The position numbers and the translations under genes are program-made. The notes under the pieces were generated by a model. It made no database searches. It was not told the DNA's origin and worked only from the letters and a program-made list of their open reading frames with translations. A stretch of DNA of 64,000 bases from Aristolochia californica (Eukaryota; Streptophyta; Magnoliopsida; Piperales; Aristolochiaceae). This document shows, in pieces, positions 50,450-62,310 of the stretch. Location of the stretch: positions 22,601,981 to 22,665,980 of the forward strand of contig JARWKL010000008.1 in the NCBI GenBank assembly GCA_029961685.1, read 5' to 3'. Numbering within the stretch: position 1 is the stretch's first letter; each line of letters begins with the position of its first letter.

Positions 50450-51962
50450 TCCAAACTAGAGTTTTCACTCTCCCATTTTTCTAGTAAACAAAAAGATAAG
50501 GCAAATTGATAATAAAAAAAAAATTAGAGTTTATTTATGCAAAAAATTGACAACTACAATAAATGTAAGTGAAGAAAATTATTTCACACAATAAAAATGA
50601 ACAGCTAAATTTTGTTATCGATGTTTGGGAAATTCCACTAGTACAAACCCTAATAGCTTGGTGGAAATTTATAAGAAAGAGATTACTAATGTATCCTAAC
50701 ATGTTTTAAATGTGGTGGATATGCGTGCCTGAAACATGTTGAAGATACTAATTACCTAATGATCCAAAAACTTCAAGGAGTAGAAAAAAATAAATTCCCA
50801 AGTTAACGTTCGGTGGGATATTTACTGGAGACAATATACCCACTTTTTTGCATATTTTACTAAAACCGCACCTACAATCATAGATCATCGTAAATGTTTA
50901 GATCGATTAATGATGGGTAACTGTTCTAATGTTTGTTAGAAATGACTTATGGTTTGGGAGTCAACACTCAGTTAAAAATGCCTCGGCCCCCCTCTTCCGT
51001 TGGTTGCAAAACACAATATATAAAAAACTAAAAGAGTTTAAAATCCTTAAAAATCACAGATACTTTTGGAATTATCTCTCCCAGCATTTGTGAATTTCCA
51101 TTTTGGATGTTCATTTTTTTTTCAAATCCAAACTTGAGATTTCACTCTCCCATTTTTCTTGTAAACAAAAAGATATTGCAAATAGATCACAAAAAAATTA
51201 AAATTTTAGAGTTTATGTATGATGTGTCAGGGCTATAATGTTTGTTAGAAATGACTTATGGTTTGGGAGTCAATACTCAGTTAAAAGTGCCTCGGCCCCC
51301 CTCTTTCGATGATTGCAAAACCCAATATATAAAAAACTAAAAGAGTTTACAATCCTTAAAAATCATAGATACTTTTTGGAATTATCTCTCTCAGCATTTG
51401 TGAATTTCCCTTTTGGATGTTCAATTTTTTTTCAAATCCAAACTTGAGTTTTCACTCTCCCATTTTTCTCATCAACAAAAAGATGAGGCGAATAGATCAC
51501 AAAAAAATTAAAATTTTAGAGTTTATGTATGAAAAAAATTGAAAACTATAATAAATGTAAGTGAAGAAAATTATTTCACGCACGAAAAATGAACACCAAA
51601 GTTTTGTTATTCATGTTTGGGAAATTGCACTAGTACCACCCTTATTAGCTTGGTGGAATTTTATAAGAAAAAGATTCCTAATTGATCCAAACATGTTTTA
51701 AATGTGGGGGATATCCATGCCTGAAACATGTTGAAGATGCATATGACCTAATGATCCAAAAATTTCATGGAGTTGAAAATTTTAAATTATCACGTTAACG
51801 TGCAGTGGGATATTTACAAGAGAGAAACAACCCACTTTTTGCCTATTTTTCATATCATAGATCATCGTAAATGTTTCAATCGATTAATGATGTGTAACGG
51901 CTATAATTTTTGTAAGAAATGACTTATGGTTTGGGGGTCAACACTCAAGTAAAAATGCCACG

Positions 51963-51996
<34 letters not shown>

Positions 51997-52640
51997 TTTT
52001 CCGGTGATTGCAAAACCCAATACGAAAAAACTAAAAGAGTTTACAATCCTTAAAAATCACAAATAGTTTTTGGAATTATCTCCCTCAGCATTTGTGCATT
52101 TCCATTTTGGATGTTCAATTTTTTTTCAAATCCAAACTTGAGTTTTCACTCTCTCATTTTTCTGGTAAACAAAATGATAAGGCAAATAGATCACAACAAA
52201 ATGAAAATTTTAGAGTTTATGTTTGGAAACAATTTGAAAAATTTATAAAATGTCAGCCTAGAAGATTATTTCACGGACAATAAATGAACACTAAAGTTTT
52301 GTTATCCATGTTTGGGAAATTCCAATAGTGCCCTAATAGCTTGGTGGAATTTTATAACAAAGAGATTTATAATTGATCCTAACAAGTTTTAAATGTGGTG
52401 GATATGCATGCCTAAAACATGTTGAAGATGCAAGTGACCAAAAGATCCTAAAATTTCAAGAAGAAGAAAAAATTAAATTCTCAAGTTAACGTGCGGGGGG
52501 CTATTTACCAGAGGCAAACACCCAATTTTTGCCTAGTGTACAAAAAGCGGACCTAACAATCATAGATCATCGTAAATGTTTTGATCGATTAATGTTGTGT
52601 AACAGCTATAATTTTTTCTAGAAATTACTTATGGTTTGGG
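50450..52640 (-). repeat. Four-monomer B higher-order repeat, copy 1
   Basis: Matches 53,400-55,330 at an offset of about 2,700 bp. Shared variants are TTTCTCATCAACAAAAAGAT (51,471 and 54,183), TAGTACCACMCTTATTAGC, ATGTGGGGGATAT, GTTGAAAATTTTAAATTWTCACG, CCGGTGATTGCAAAACCC (52,001 and 54,689), ATCTCCCTCAGC and ATGTCAGCCTAGAAGATTA. This copy has an additional truncated unit near 51,215-51,226, so earlier parts align at about 3,020 bp. Confidence 0.83.
51964..51995. repeat. C homopolymer tract
   Basis: About 32 C. The homologous place in the duplicated unit (near 54,677) has about 10. Confidence 0.9.
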
Positions 52641-53399
52641 AGTCAACACTGCGTTACAAATGTGTGGCCCCTCCTCTTCCGATGATTGCAAAACCCAGTA
52701 TAGCAAAAACTAAAAGAGGTTATCACGGGTACTTTTTGGAATTATCACTCTTAGCATTTGCACATTTCCACTTTGGATGTTCAATTTTTTTTCAAATCTA
52801 AACATTAGTTTGTCACTCTCCCATTTTTCAGGTAAACAAAAAGATAAGGCGAATAGATCACGAAAAATTGAAAATTGTAGAGTTTATCTATGCAAAATAA
52901 CTTGAAAAACTTAACAAAAGTAAGCTTAGAAAATTCTTTCATACACTAAAAATGAACACCAAAGTTTTGTTATCCATGTTTGGGAAATTCCACTAGTACA
53001 ACCCCTAATAGCTTGGTGGAATTTTATTAGAAAGAGATTTCTAATTGACCCTAACATATTTTAAATGTGATGGAAATGCAGGCCAGAAACATGTTGAAAA
53101 TGCAAATGACCTAATGATCCAAACATTTCAAGGAGTAGAAAAAATTAAATTCTCAAGTTAACGTACAGGGGGATATTTACCAGAGACAAACAACCCATTC
53201 TTTGCCAATTTTTCAAAAACGGACCTAACTATCATTGATCATCGTAAATGTTTTGATCGATTAATGATGTGTAAGGGCTATAATGGTTGTTAGAAATGAC
53301 TTATGGTTTGGGAGTCAATACTCAGTTAAAAGTGCCTCAACCCCCCTCTTTCGATGATTGCAAAACCCAATATATAAAAAACTAAAAGATTTTACAATC

Positions 53400-55330
53400 C
53401 TTAAAAATTACAGATTATTTTTGGAATTATCTCTCTCAGCATATGTGCATTTCCATTTTGGATCTACAATTTTTTTCACATCCAAACTTGAGTGTTCACT
53501 CTCCCATTTTTCTCGTAAACAAAAAGATAAGGCAAATTGATCACTAAAAAATGAAAATTTTAGAGTTTATGTATGCAAAAACATTGAAAACTATATTAAA
53601 TGTAAGTGAAGAAAAGTATTTCACGCACTAAGAATGAACACCAAAGTTTTTTAATCCATGTTTGGGGAATTCCACTAGCACAACCCCTAATAGCTTGGTG
53701 GAAATTTATAAGAAAGAGATTTCTAATATGTCCTAACATGTTTTAAATGTGGTGGACATGCAAGCTTGAAACATGTTGAAGATAAAAACTACCTATTGAT
53801 CCAAAATTTTGAGTAGAAAAAATTAAATTCAGAAGTTAACGTTTAGTGAGATATTTACTGGAACACTTTTTTCATATTTTAGTAAAAGTAGACCTACAAT
53901 CATAGATCATCATAAACGTTTAGATAGATTAATGATGTGTAATTGTTATAATTTTGGTTAGAAATGACTTATGGTTTGGGAGTCAACACTCAGTTAAAAA
54001 TGCCTCGGCCCCCCTCTTCTGATGATTGCAAAACACAATATATAAAAAACTAAAAGAGTTTACAATCCTTAAAAATCACAGATACTTTTTGGAATTATCT
54101 CTCTCAGCATTTGTGAATTGCCATTTTGGATGTTCAATTTTTTTTCAAATCCAAACTTGAGTTTTCACTCTCCCATTTTTCTCATCAACAAAAAGATAAG
54201 GCGAATAGATCATAAAAAAATTAAAATTTTAGAGTTTATGTATAAAAAAATTGAAAACTATAATAAATGTAAGTGAAGAAAATTATTTCACGCACGAAAA
54301 ATGAACACCAAAGTTTTGTTATCCCTGTTTGGGAAATTCTACTAGTACCACACTTATTAGCTTTGTGAAATTTTATAAGAAAAAGATTCCTAATTGATCC
54401 TAACATGTTTTAAATGTGGGGGATATGCATGCCTGAAACATGTTGAAGATGCAAATGACCTAATGATCCAAAAATTTCAAGAAGTTGAAAATTTTAAATT
54501 TTCACGTTAACGTGCGGTGGGATATTTACAAGAGAGAAACAACCCTCTTTTTGCCTATTTTTCATATCATAGATTATCGTAAATGTTTCGATCGATTAAT
54601 GATGTGTAACGACAATAATTTTTGTAGGAAATGACTTATGGTTTGGGAGTCAACACTCAGGTACAATTGTCTAGCTCCCCCCCCCCTTCCGGTGATTGCA
54701 AAACCCAATACGAAAAAAACTAAAAGAGTTTACAATCCTTAAAAATCACAGATACTTTTTGGAATTATCTCCCTCAGCATTTGTGCATTTCCATTTTGGA
54801 TGTTCAATTTTTTTTCAAATCCAAACTTGAGTTTTCACTCTCTCATTTTTCTGATAAACAAAATGATAAGGCAAATAGATCACAACAAAATGAAAATTTT
54901 AGAGTTGATGTATGGAAAAAAATTTGAAAAATATATAAAATGTCAGCCTAGAAGATTAAGTCACGCACAATAAATGAACACTAAAGTTTTGTTATCCATG
55001 TTTGGGAAATTCCAGTAGTACAACCCCTAATTGCTTGGTGGAATTTTAAAAGAAAGGGATTTATAATTGATCCTAACAAGTTTTAAATGTGGTGGATATG
55101 CATGCCTAAAACATGTTGAATATGCAAGTGACCAAAAGATCCTAAAATTTCAAGGAGAAGAAAAAATTAAATTCTCAAGTTAACGTGCGGGGGGATATTT
55201 ACCATAGGCAAACAACCCACTTTTTGCCTATTTTACAAAAAGTGGACCTAAAAATAATTGATCATCGTAAATGTTTTGATCAATTAATGTTGTGTAACGG
55301 CTATAATTTTTGCTAGAAATGACTTATGGT
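53400..55330 (-). repeat. Four-monomer B higher-order repeat, copy 2
   Basis: This is the partner of 50,450-52,640, with the same private variants in the same order. Its poly-C tract is short (about ten C near 54,677), whereas the equivalent tract in copy 1 is about 32 nt. The tract length has therefore changed since the duplication, or has been mis-assembled. Confidence 0.83.
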
Positions 55331-56704
55331 TTGGGAGTTAACACTCAGTTAAAAATGCCTTGCCTCCTCTCTTCCGATGATTCCAAAACGCAATATAGAA
55401 AAAACTAAAAGAGTTTACAATCCGTAAAAATCCCGGATACTTTTTGGAATTATCATTTTGGATGTTCAATTTTTTTTCATATCCAAACTTGAGTTTTCAC
55501 TCTCCCATTTTTTTCGTAAACAAAAAAAAGAGACAAATAGATCACAACAAAATGAAAATTTTAGAGTTTATGTATGGAAATAATTGAAAACAATAATAAA
55601 TGTAAGTGAGGAAAATTATTTTATGCACTAAAAATGAACACCAAACTTTTGTTATCCATGTTTGGGAAATTCCACTAGTACAACCCCTAAGAGCTTGGTG
55701 AAATTTTATACAAAAGAGATTTCTAATTGATCTTAACATGTTTTAAATGAGGTGGATATGCATGCCTGAAACATGTTGAAGATGCAAATGACCTAATGAT
55801 CCCAAAATTTTAAGGAGTAAAAAAAATTAAATTCTTATGTTTTTGCGCGGTGGGATATTTACCAGAGCAAAACAACCCACTTTTTGCCTATTTTACAAAA
55901 GCGGACCTTTCAATCATAGATCATCATCTATGTTTTGATCGATTAATGATGTGTAACTGCTCTAATTTTTTTTAGAAATGAATTATTATTAGGGAGACTA
56001 GACTCAATTAAAACTACTTCGCACCCCCCCCCCCTTCTTCCGATGATTGTTGAATGCAATATATAAAAAATTAAAAGAGTTTACAAAGATTAAAAAACAC
56101 ATGTACTTTTTGGAATTATCTCTCTCAGCATTTGTGCATTTCCATTTAGGATGTTCTTTTTTTTTTAAATTCAAACATGGGTTTTCACTCTCCCATTTTT
56201 CTCAAAAAAAAAGATAAGGCAAATAGATCACAACAAAATGAAAATTTTAGAGTTTATGTATGGAAAAAATTGACGACAATAGTAAATGTAAGTGACGAAA
56301 ACTATTTCATGCACTAAAAATGAACACCAAAGTTTTGTTATCCATCTTTGGGAAATTCCACTTGTACAACCCCTAATAGCTTGGTGGAATTTTATACGAA
56401 AGAGATTTCTAATTGATCGTAACATGTTTTAAATGTGGTGGATATGCATGCCTGAAACATCTTGAAGATGCAAATGACCTAATGATCCCAAAATTTTAAG
56501 GAGTAGAAAAAATTAAATTCTTAAGTTAACGTGCGGTGGGATATTTACAAGAGAAAAAAAACCCACTTTTTGCCTATTTTAGAAAAAGAGGACCTTTCAA
56601 TCATAGATCATCATCAATGTTTTGATCGATTAATGATGTGTAACTGATATAATTTTTGTTAGAAAAAAATTATTGTTAGGGACTCAACACTGAGTAACAA
56701 ATGC

Positions 56705-56705
<1 letters not shown>

Positions 56706-56745
<40 letters not shown>
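56706..56745. repeat. C homopolymer tract
   Basis: About 40 uninterrupted C, the longest pure tract in the window. Confidence 0.9.
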
Positions 56746-56747
<2 letters not shown>

Positions 56748-57422
56748 TCTTCCGAGGATTTCATAGCCCAATATATAAAAAACTAAAATGTTTAAAATGG
56801 TTACAAATCACATATACTTTTTTGAATTATCTCTCTCAGCATTTGTGCATTTCCATTTTGGATGTTCAATTTTTTTTCAAATCTAAACATGGGTTTTTAC
56901 TCTGCCATTTTTCTCGTAAACAAAAAGATAAGGCAAATTGATCACAACAGAATGAAAATTTTAGTGTTTATATATGCAAAAAAATTTTAAAACTAAAATA
57001 AGTATAAGTGATGAAAATTATTTTACACACAAAAAATGAACACCAAAGTTTTGTTATCCATGTTTGGGAAAAACCACTAGTACAACCCCTAATAGCCCTG
57101 CGAAATTTTATAAGAAAGAGATTTCTAGTTGATCCTAACATGTTTTAAATGTGGTGGATGTGCATGACTGAAACATGTATATGATGCAAATGACCAAAGA
57201 TCCAAAAATTTTGAGTAGAAAAAATTAAATTCTCAAGTTAACGTGCGGTGGGATATTTACCAGAGCCAAACAACCCACTTTTTGCCTAATTTACAAAAAC
57301 GGACCTAACAATCATAGATCATCGTAAATGTTTTAATCGATTAATGATGTCTAACGGCTAAAAGTTTTGTTAGAAATGACTTTGGGAGTCAACACTCAGT
57401 TAAAAATGACCAGCACCTCACA

Positions 57423-57429
57423 CCCCCCC

Positions 57430-57461
<32 letters not shown>
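57423..57461. repeat. C homopolymer tract with one A
   Basis: About 39 nt of C with a single A near 57,430, followed by TCCCCCTC. Confidence 0.9.
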
Positions 57462-57464
<3 letters not shown>

Positions 57465-59960
57465 CCCTCTTCCAATAATTATAAAACCCAATATATAAAA
57501 ACATAAGGCAAATAGATCAGAAGAAAATGAAAATTTTAGAGTTTCTGTTTGCAAAAAATTGAAAACTATAATAAATGTAACTGAAGAAAATTATTTCATG
57601 CACTAAAAATGAACACCAAAGGTTTGTTATCCATGTTTGGGAAATTCTACTAGTACAACTCCAAATAGCTTGGTGGAATTTTATAAGAAAGAGATTTCTA
57701 ATTGATCCTAAAAAGTTTTAAATGTGGTGGATATGCCTGCCTGAAACATGTTGAAGATGCAACTGACCTAATGATCCAAAAATTTCGAGTAGAAAAATTA
57801 AATTCTCAAGTTAACATGCGGTGGGATAGTTACCAGAGAGAAACAACCCACTTTTTGCCTAATTTTCAAATCATAGATCATTGTAAATGTTTTTAACGAT
57901 TAATGATGTGTAACGGCTATAATTTTTTTAAGAAATGACTTATGGTTTGGGAGTCAACACTCAGTTAAAAATGCCTCACCCCCTCTCTTCCGATGATTAC
58001 AAAACCCAATATATAAAAGACTAAAAGTGTTTACAACCCTTAAAACTCACAGATACTATTTGGAATTATCTCTCTTAGAATTTGTGCATTTCCATTTTGG
58101 ATGTTATATTTCTTTTCAAATCCAAACTTGAGTTTTCACTCTCCCATTTTTCTGGTAAACAAAAAGTTAAGGCAAATAGATCACAACAAAATGAAAGTTT
58201 TAGAGTTTATGTATGCATAAAAATTTAAAAACTTAAATAAAAGAAAGAGAAGAAAATTATTTCGCGCACTAAAAATGAACAGCAAAGTTTTTTTATCCAT
58301 GTTTGGGAAATTCCACTAGTATAACCCCTTATAGCTAGGTGGAATTTTATAAGAAAGAGATTTCTAATTGATCCTAACATGTTTTAAATGCGGTGGATAT
58401 GCATGCCTGAAACATGTTGAAGATGCAAATGACCTAATGATCCAAAATTTTCAAGGAGTAGAAAAAATTAAATTCTCAAGTTAACGTGTGGTGGGATATT
58501 TACCAGAGCCAAACAACCCACTTTTTACCTATTTTAAAAAAAGCGGACCAAACAATCATAGATCATTGTCAATTTTTTTATCGATTAATGATGTGTAATG
58601 GCTATAATTTTTGTTAGAAATGACTTATGGTTTGGGAGTCAACACTCAGTTAAAAATGCCTAGCACCCCCACTTCCGATGATTGCAAAACCCATTATAGA
58701 AAAAACTAAAAGTGTTTACAATCCTTAAAAATGATAGATATGTTTTGGAATTATCTCTCTCAGCATTTGTGCCTTTCCATTTTGGATGTTCAATTTTTTT
58801 TAAATCCAAACTTGAGTTTTCACACTCCCATTTTTCTCATAAAAGAAAGATCACAACAAAATAAAAATTTTAGATTTTATGTATGCACAACAATTTGAAA
58901 ACTATAATAAATCTAAGTGAAGAAAATTATTTCATGCACTAAAAATGAACACCAAAGTTTTGTTATCCATGTTTGGGAAATTCCAGTAGTACTACCCCTA
59001 ATAGTTTGGTGGAATTTTATAAGAAAGAGATTTCTAATTGATCTTAACATGTTTTAAATGTAGTGGGCATGCATTCCAGAAACATGTTGAAGATGCAAAT
59101 GATGTAATGATCCAAAATTTTCAAGCTGTAGAAAAACTAAATTCTCAAGTTAACGTGCGGAAGGAAATTTACAAAAGCCAAACAACCCACTTTTTGCCTA
59201 TTTTACAAAAAGCAGACCTAACAATCATAGATCATCGTAAATGTTTTGATCAATTAATGATGTGTAATGGCATTTCCATTTTTTTAGAAATGACTTATGA
59301 TTTGGGAGTCAACACTAAGTTAAAACTGCCTCGTCCTCCCTCTTTTGATGATTGCAAAACCCAATATATAAAAAACTAAAAGAATTTACAATCCTTTAAA
59401 ATCACAGATACTTTTTGGATTATCTCTCGCAGCATTTGTGCATTTGAATTTTGGATGTTCAATTTTTTTTCAAATCTAAACTTGAGTTTTTACTCTCCCA
59501 TTTTTCTGGTAAACAAAAAGATAAGGTAAATAGATCACAGCAAAAAGAAAATTTTAGCATTTATGTACGCAAAAATTTTTTAAAACTATAATAAATGTAA
59601 GTGAAGTAAATTATTTCACACACTAAAAATGAAGACCAAAGTTTTGTTATCCATGTTTGGGAAATTCCATGAGTACAACCCCTAATAGCTTAGTGGAATT
59701 TTATAAGAAAGAGATTTCTAATTGATCCTAACATGTTTTAAATGTGGTGGATATGCATGCCTAAAACATGTTGAAGTTTAAAATGACCTAATGATCCCAA
59801 AATTTCAATGAGTTGAAAATTTTAAATACTCAAGTTAACGTGCGGACCTAACAATCATAGATCATCGTAAATGTTTTGATTGATTAATAATGTGTAACGG
59901 AATTTCCATTTTGTTAGAAATGTCTTATGGTTAGGGAGTCAACACTCAGTTAAAAATGAT

Positions 59961-59985
59961 CCCCCCCCCCCCCCCCCCCCCCCCC
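59961..59985. repeat. C homopolymer tract
   Basis: About 25 C followed by a C/T-rich tail to about 60,008. Confidence 0.9.
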
Positions 59986-60694
59986 TTCTCCCCTCCTTTC
60001 CCTCTCTTCCGATAATTGCAAAACCCAATATATAAAAAACTAAAAGAGTTTACAATCCGTAAAAATCACAGATACCTTTTGGAATTATCTCTCTCTACAT
60101 TTGTGCATTTCAATTTTGGATGTTCAATTTTTTTTTCAAATCCTAACTTGAGTTTTCACTCTCCCATTTTTCTGGTAAACAAAAAGATAAGGCAAATAGA
60201 TCACAACAAAATGAAAATTTTAGAGTCTATATATGCAAAAATATTTGAAAACTATAATAAATGTAAGTGAAGAAAATTATTTCACTCACTAAAAATGAAA
60301 ACAAAAGTTTTTTATCCATGTTAGGGAAATTCCACTAGTACAACCTCTAATTGCTTGGTGGAATTTTATAAGAAACAGATTTCTAATTGATCCTAACATG
60401 TTTTAAATGTGGGGGATAACCATGCCAGAAACATGCTGAAGATGCAAATGACCTAATGAGCCAAAAATTTCAAGGAGTAGAAAAAATTAAACTCTCACAT
60501 TAACGTGTGGTGGGATATTTACCAGAGGAAAACAACCCACTTTTCCCCTATGTTAAAAAAAGTGGACCTAACAATCATATATCATCGTAAATGTTTTGAT
60601 CGATTAATGATGTGTAACGGCTATAATTTTTGTTATAAAGGACTTATGGTTTGGGAGTATACACTCAGCTAAAAAGGATTCGCCCACCACCACT

Positions 60695-60714
60695 CCCCCC
60701 CCCCCCCCCCCCCC
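60695..60714. repeat. C homopolymer tract
   Basis: About 20 C with CCACCACCACT upstream and TTCTCTCCTCG downstream, so a broader pyrimidine-rich stretch. Confidence 0.9.
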
Positions 60715-60928
60715 TTCTCTCCTCGTCCCCCTCTTCCGATGATTGCAAAACCCAATATATATAAAACTAAAACAGTTTACAATCCTCAAAAATCACAGAT
60801 ACTTTTTGGAATTACCTCTCTCAGCATTTGTGCATTTCCATTTTGGTTGTTCAAATTTTTTTTTTCAAATCCAAACTTGAGTTTTCACTCTCCCTTTTTC
60901 TCGTCAACAAAAAGATAAGGCAAATAGA

Positions 60929-62310
60929 TCACAAAAAAATGAAATTTTGAAAACTATAATAAATGTGAGTGAAGAAAATTATTTCATGCAGTAATAATGA
61001 ACACCAAAGTTTTGTTATCCATGTTTGGGAAATTCCACTTGTACAACCCCTTATAGCTTGGTGGAATTTTATAAGAAAGAGATTTCTAATTGTTCCTAAC
61101 ATGTTTAAAATGTGGCAGATATGCATGCCAGAAACATGTTGAAGATGCAAATGACCTAATGATCCAAATGATATCAAGGAGTTGAATATTCTAAATTCTC
61201 AAGTTAACGTGCGGTGGGATATTTACCAGAGACAAACAACCCACTTTTTACCTATTTTAAAAAAAGCAGACCTAACAATCATAGATCATCATAAATGTTG
61301 ATTGATTAATGATGTGTAACGACTATAATTTTTGTTAGAAATGACATATGGTTTGGGAGTCAACACTCAGTTAAAAATACGTTGCCTCCCCTCTTCCGAA
61401 GATTGCAAAAATCAACATATAAAAAACTAAAAGAGTTTACTATCCTTAAAAATCACTTATACTTTTTGGAATTATCTCTCTTAGTATTTGTGCATTTTCA
61501 TTTTGGATGTTCAATTTTTTTTTCAAATCCAAACTTGAGTTTTCACTGTCGCATTCTTCTGGTAAGCAAAAAGAAAAGGCACATAGATCACAAAAAAATG
61601 AAAATTTTAGAGTTTATGTATACAAAACAATTTGAAAACTATAATTAATGTAAGTGAAGACAATAATTTCATGCACTAAAAATGAACACTAAAGTTTTGT
61701 TATCCATGTCTGGGAAATTCCACTAGCACAACCCCTAATAGCTTGGTGGAATTTTATAAGAAAGAGATTTCTAATTGATCCTAACATGTTTTAAATGTGG
61801 TGGATAAGCATGCCAGAAACATGTTGAAGATACAAATGACCTAATGATCCAAAAATTTCAAGGAGTAGAAAAAATTAAATTCTCAAGTTAACGTGTGGGG
61901 GGATATTTACCAGAGACAAACAACCCACTTTTTGCCTATTTTTAAAAAAGCAGACCTAACAATCATAGATCATCGTAAATATTTTGATCGATTAATGATG
62001 TATAACGGCTATAATTTTTGTCAAAATAACTTATGGTTTGGGAGTCAACACTAAGTTAAAAACGCCTACCCCCCCCCCCCTCCTCCCCTGTTTCGATGAT
62101 TGCAAAACCCAATATATAAAAAACTAAAAGAGTTTAGAATCCTTAAAAATCAAAAATACTTTATGGAATTATCTCTCTCAGCATTTGTGCCTTTCCATTT
62201 TGGATGTTCAAATTTTTTTCAAATCCTAACTTGAGTTTTCACTCTCCCATTTTTTTGGTAAACAAAATTTTAAGGCTAATAGATCACAACAAATTGAAAA
62301 TTTTAGAGTT
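60929..62310 (-). repeat. Dimeric B higher-order repeat, copy 1
   Basis: A two-monomer unit repeated at 62,310-63,500 with an offset of 1,378 bp. GTTGCCTCCCCTCTTCCGAA starts at 61,381 and again at 62,759. Both copies share ATTGCAAAAATCAACATAT, TTCTGGTAAGCAAAAAGAAAAGGC, ATCCATGTCTGGG, and GTGGATAAGCA-like variants. Confidence 0.85.
62069..62080. repeat. Short C homopolymer tract
   Basis: About 12 C followed by TCCTCCCCTG. The related unit in the next dimer copy has about 29 C (63,453-63,481). Confidence 0.88.

Larger units (their letters stand above)
44841..50450 (-). repeat. Family B units, no strong higher-order order
   Basis: About eight B units with ordinary divergence. The unit near 46,184 lacks about 19-20 bp of the CAAAAAGCGGACCTAACAAT portion. 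The unit near 46,797 lacks about 17 bp after GTTAACGT. The unit near 50,372 lost the poly-C portion (about 85 bp). Nothing other than the satellite was seen. Confidence 0.8.
55331..60900 (-). repeat. Family B units with long C tracts and several truncations
   Basis: About eight B units. The unit near 55,453 has a 24-bp loss. The unit near 57,497 has lost about 110 bp. The unit near 59,842 has lost about 61 bp between GCGG repeats. Units near 59,270 and 59,900 carry the CATTTCCATTTT-like replacement patch. Four long C tracts lie here. No gene was seen. Confidence 0.8.
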
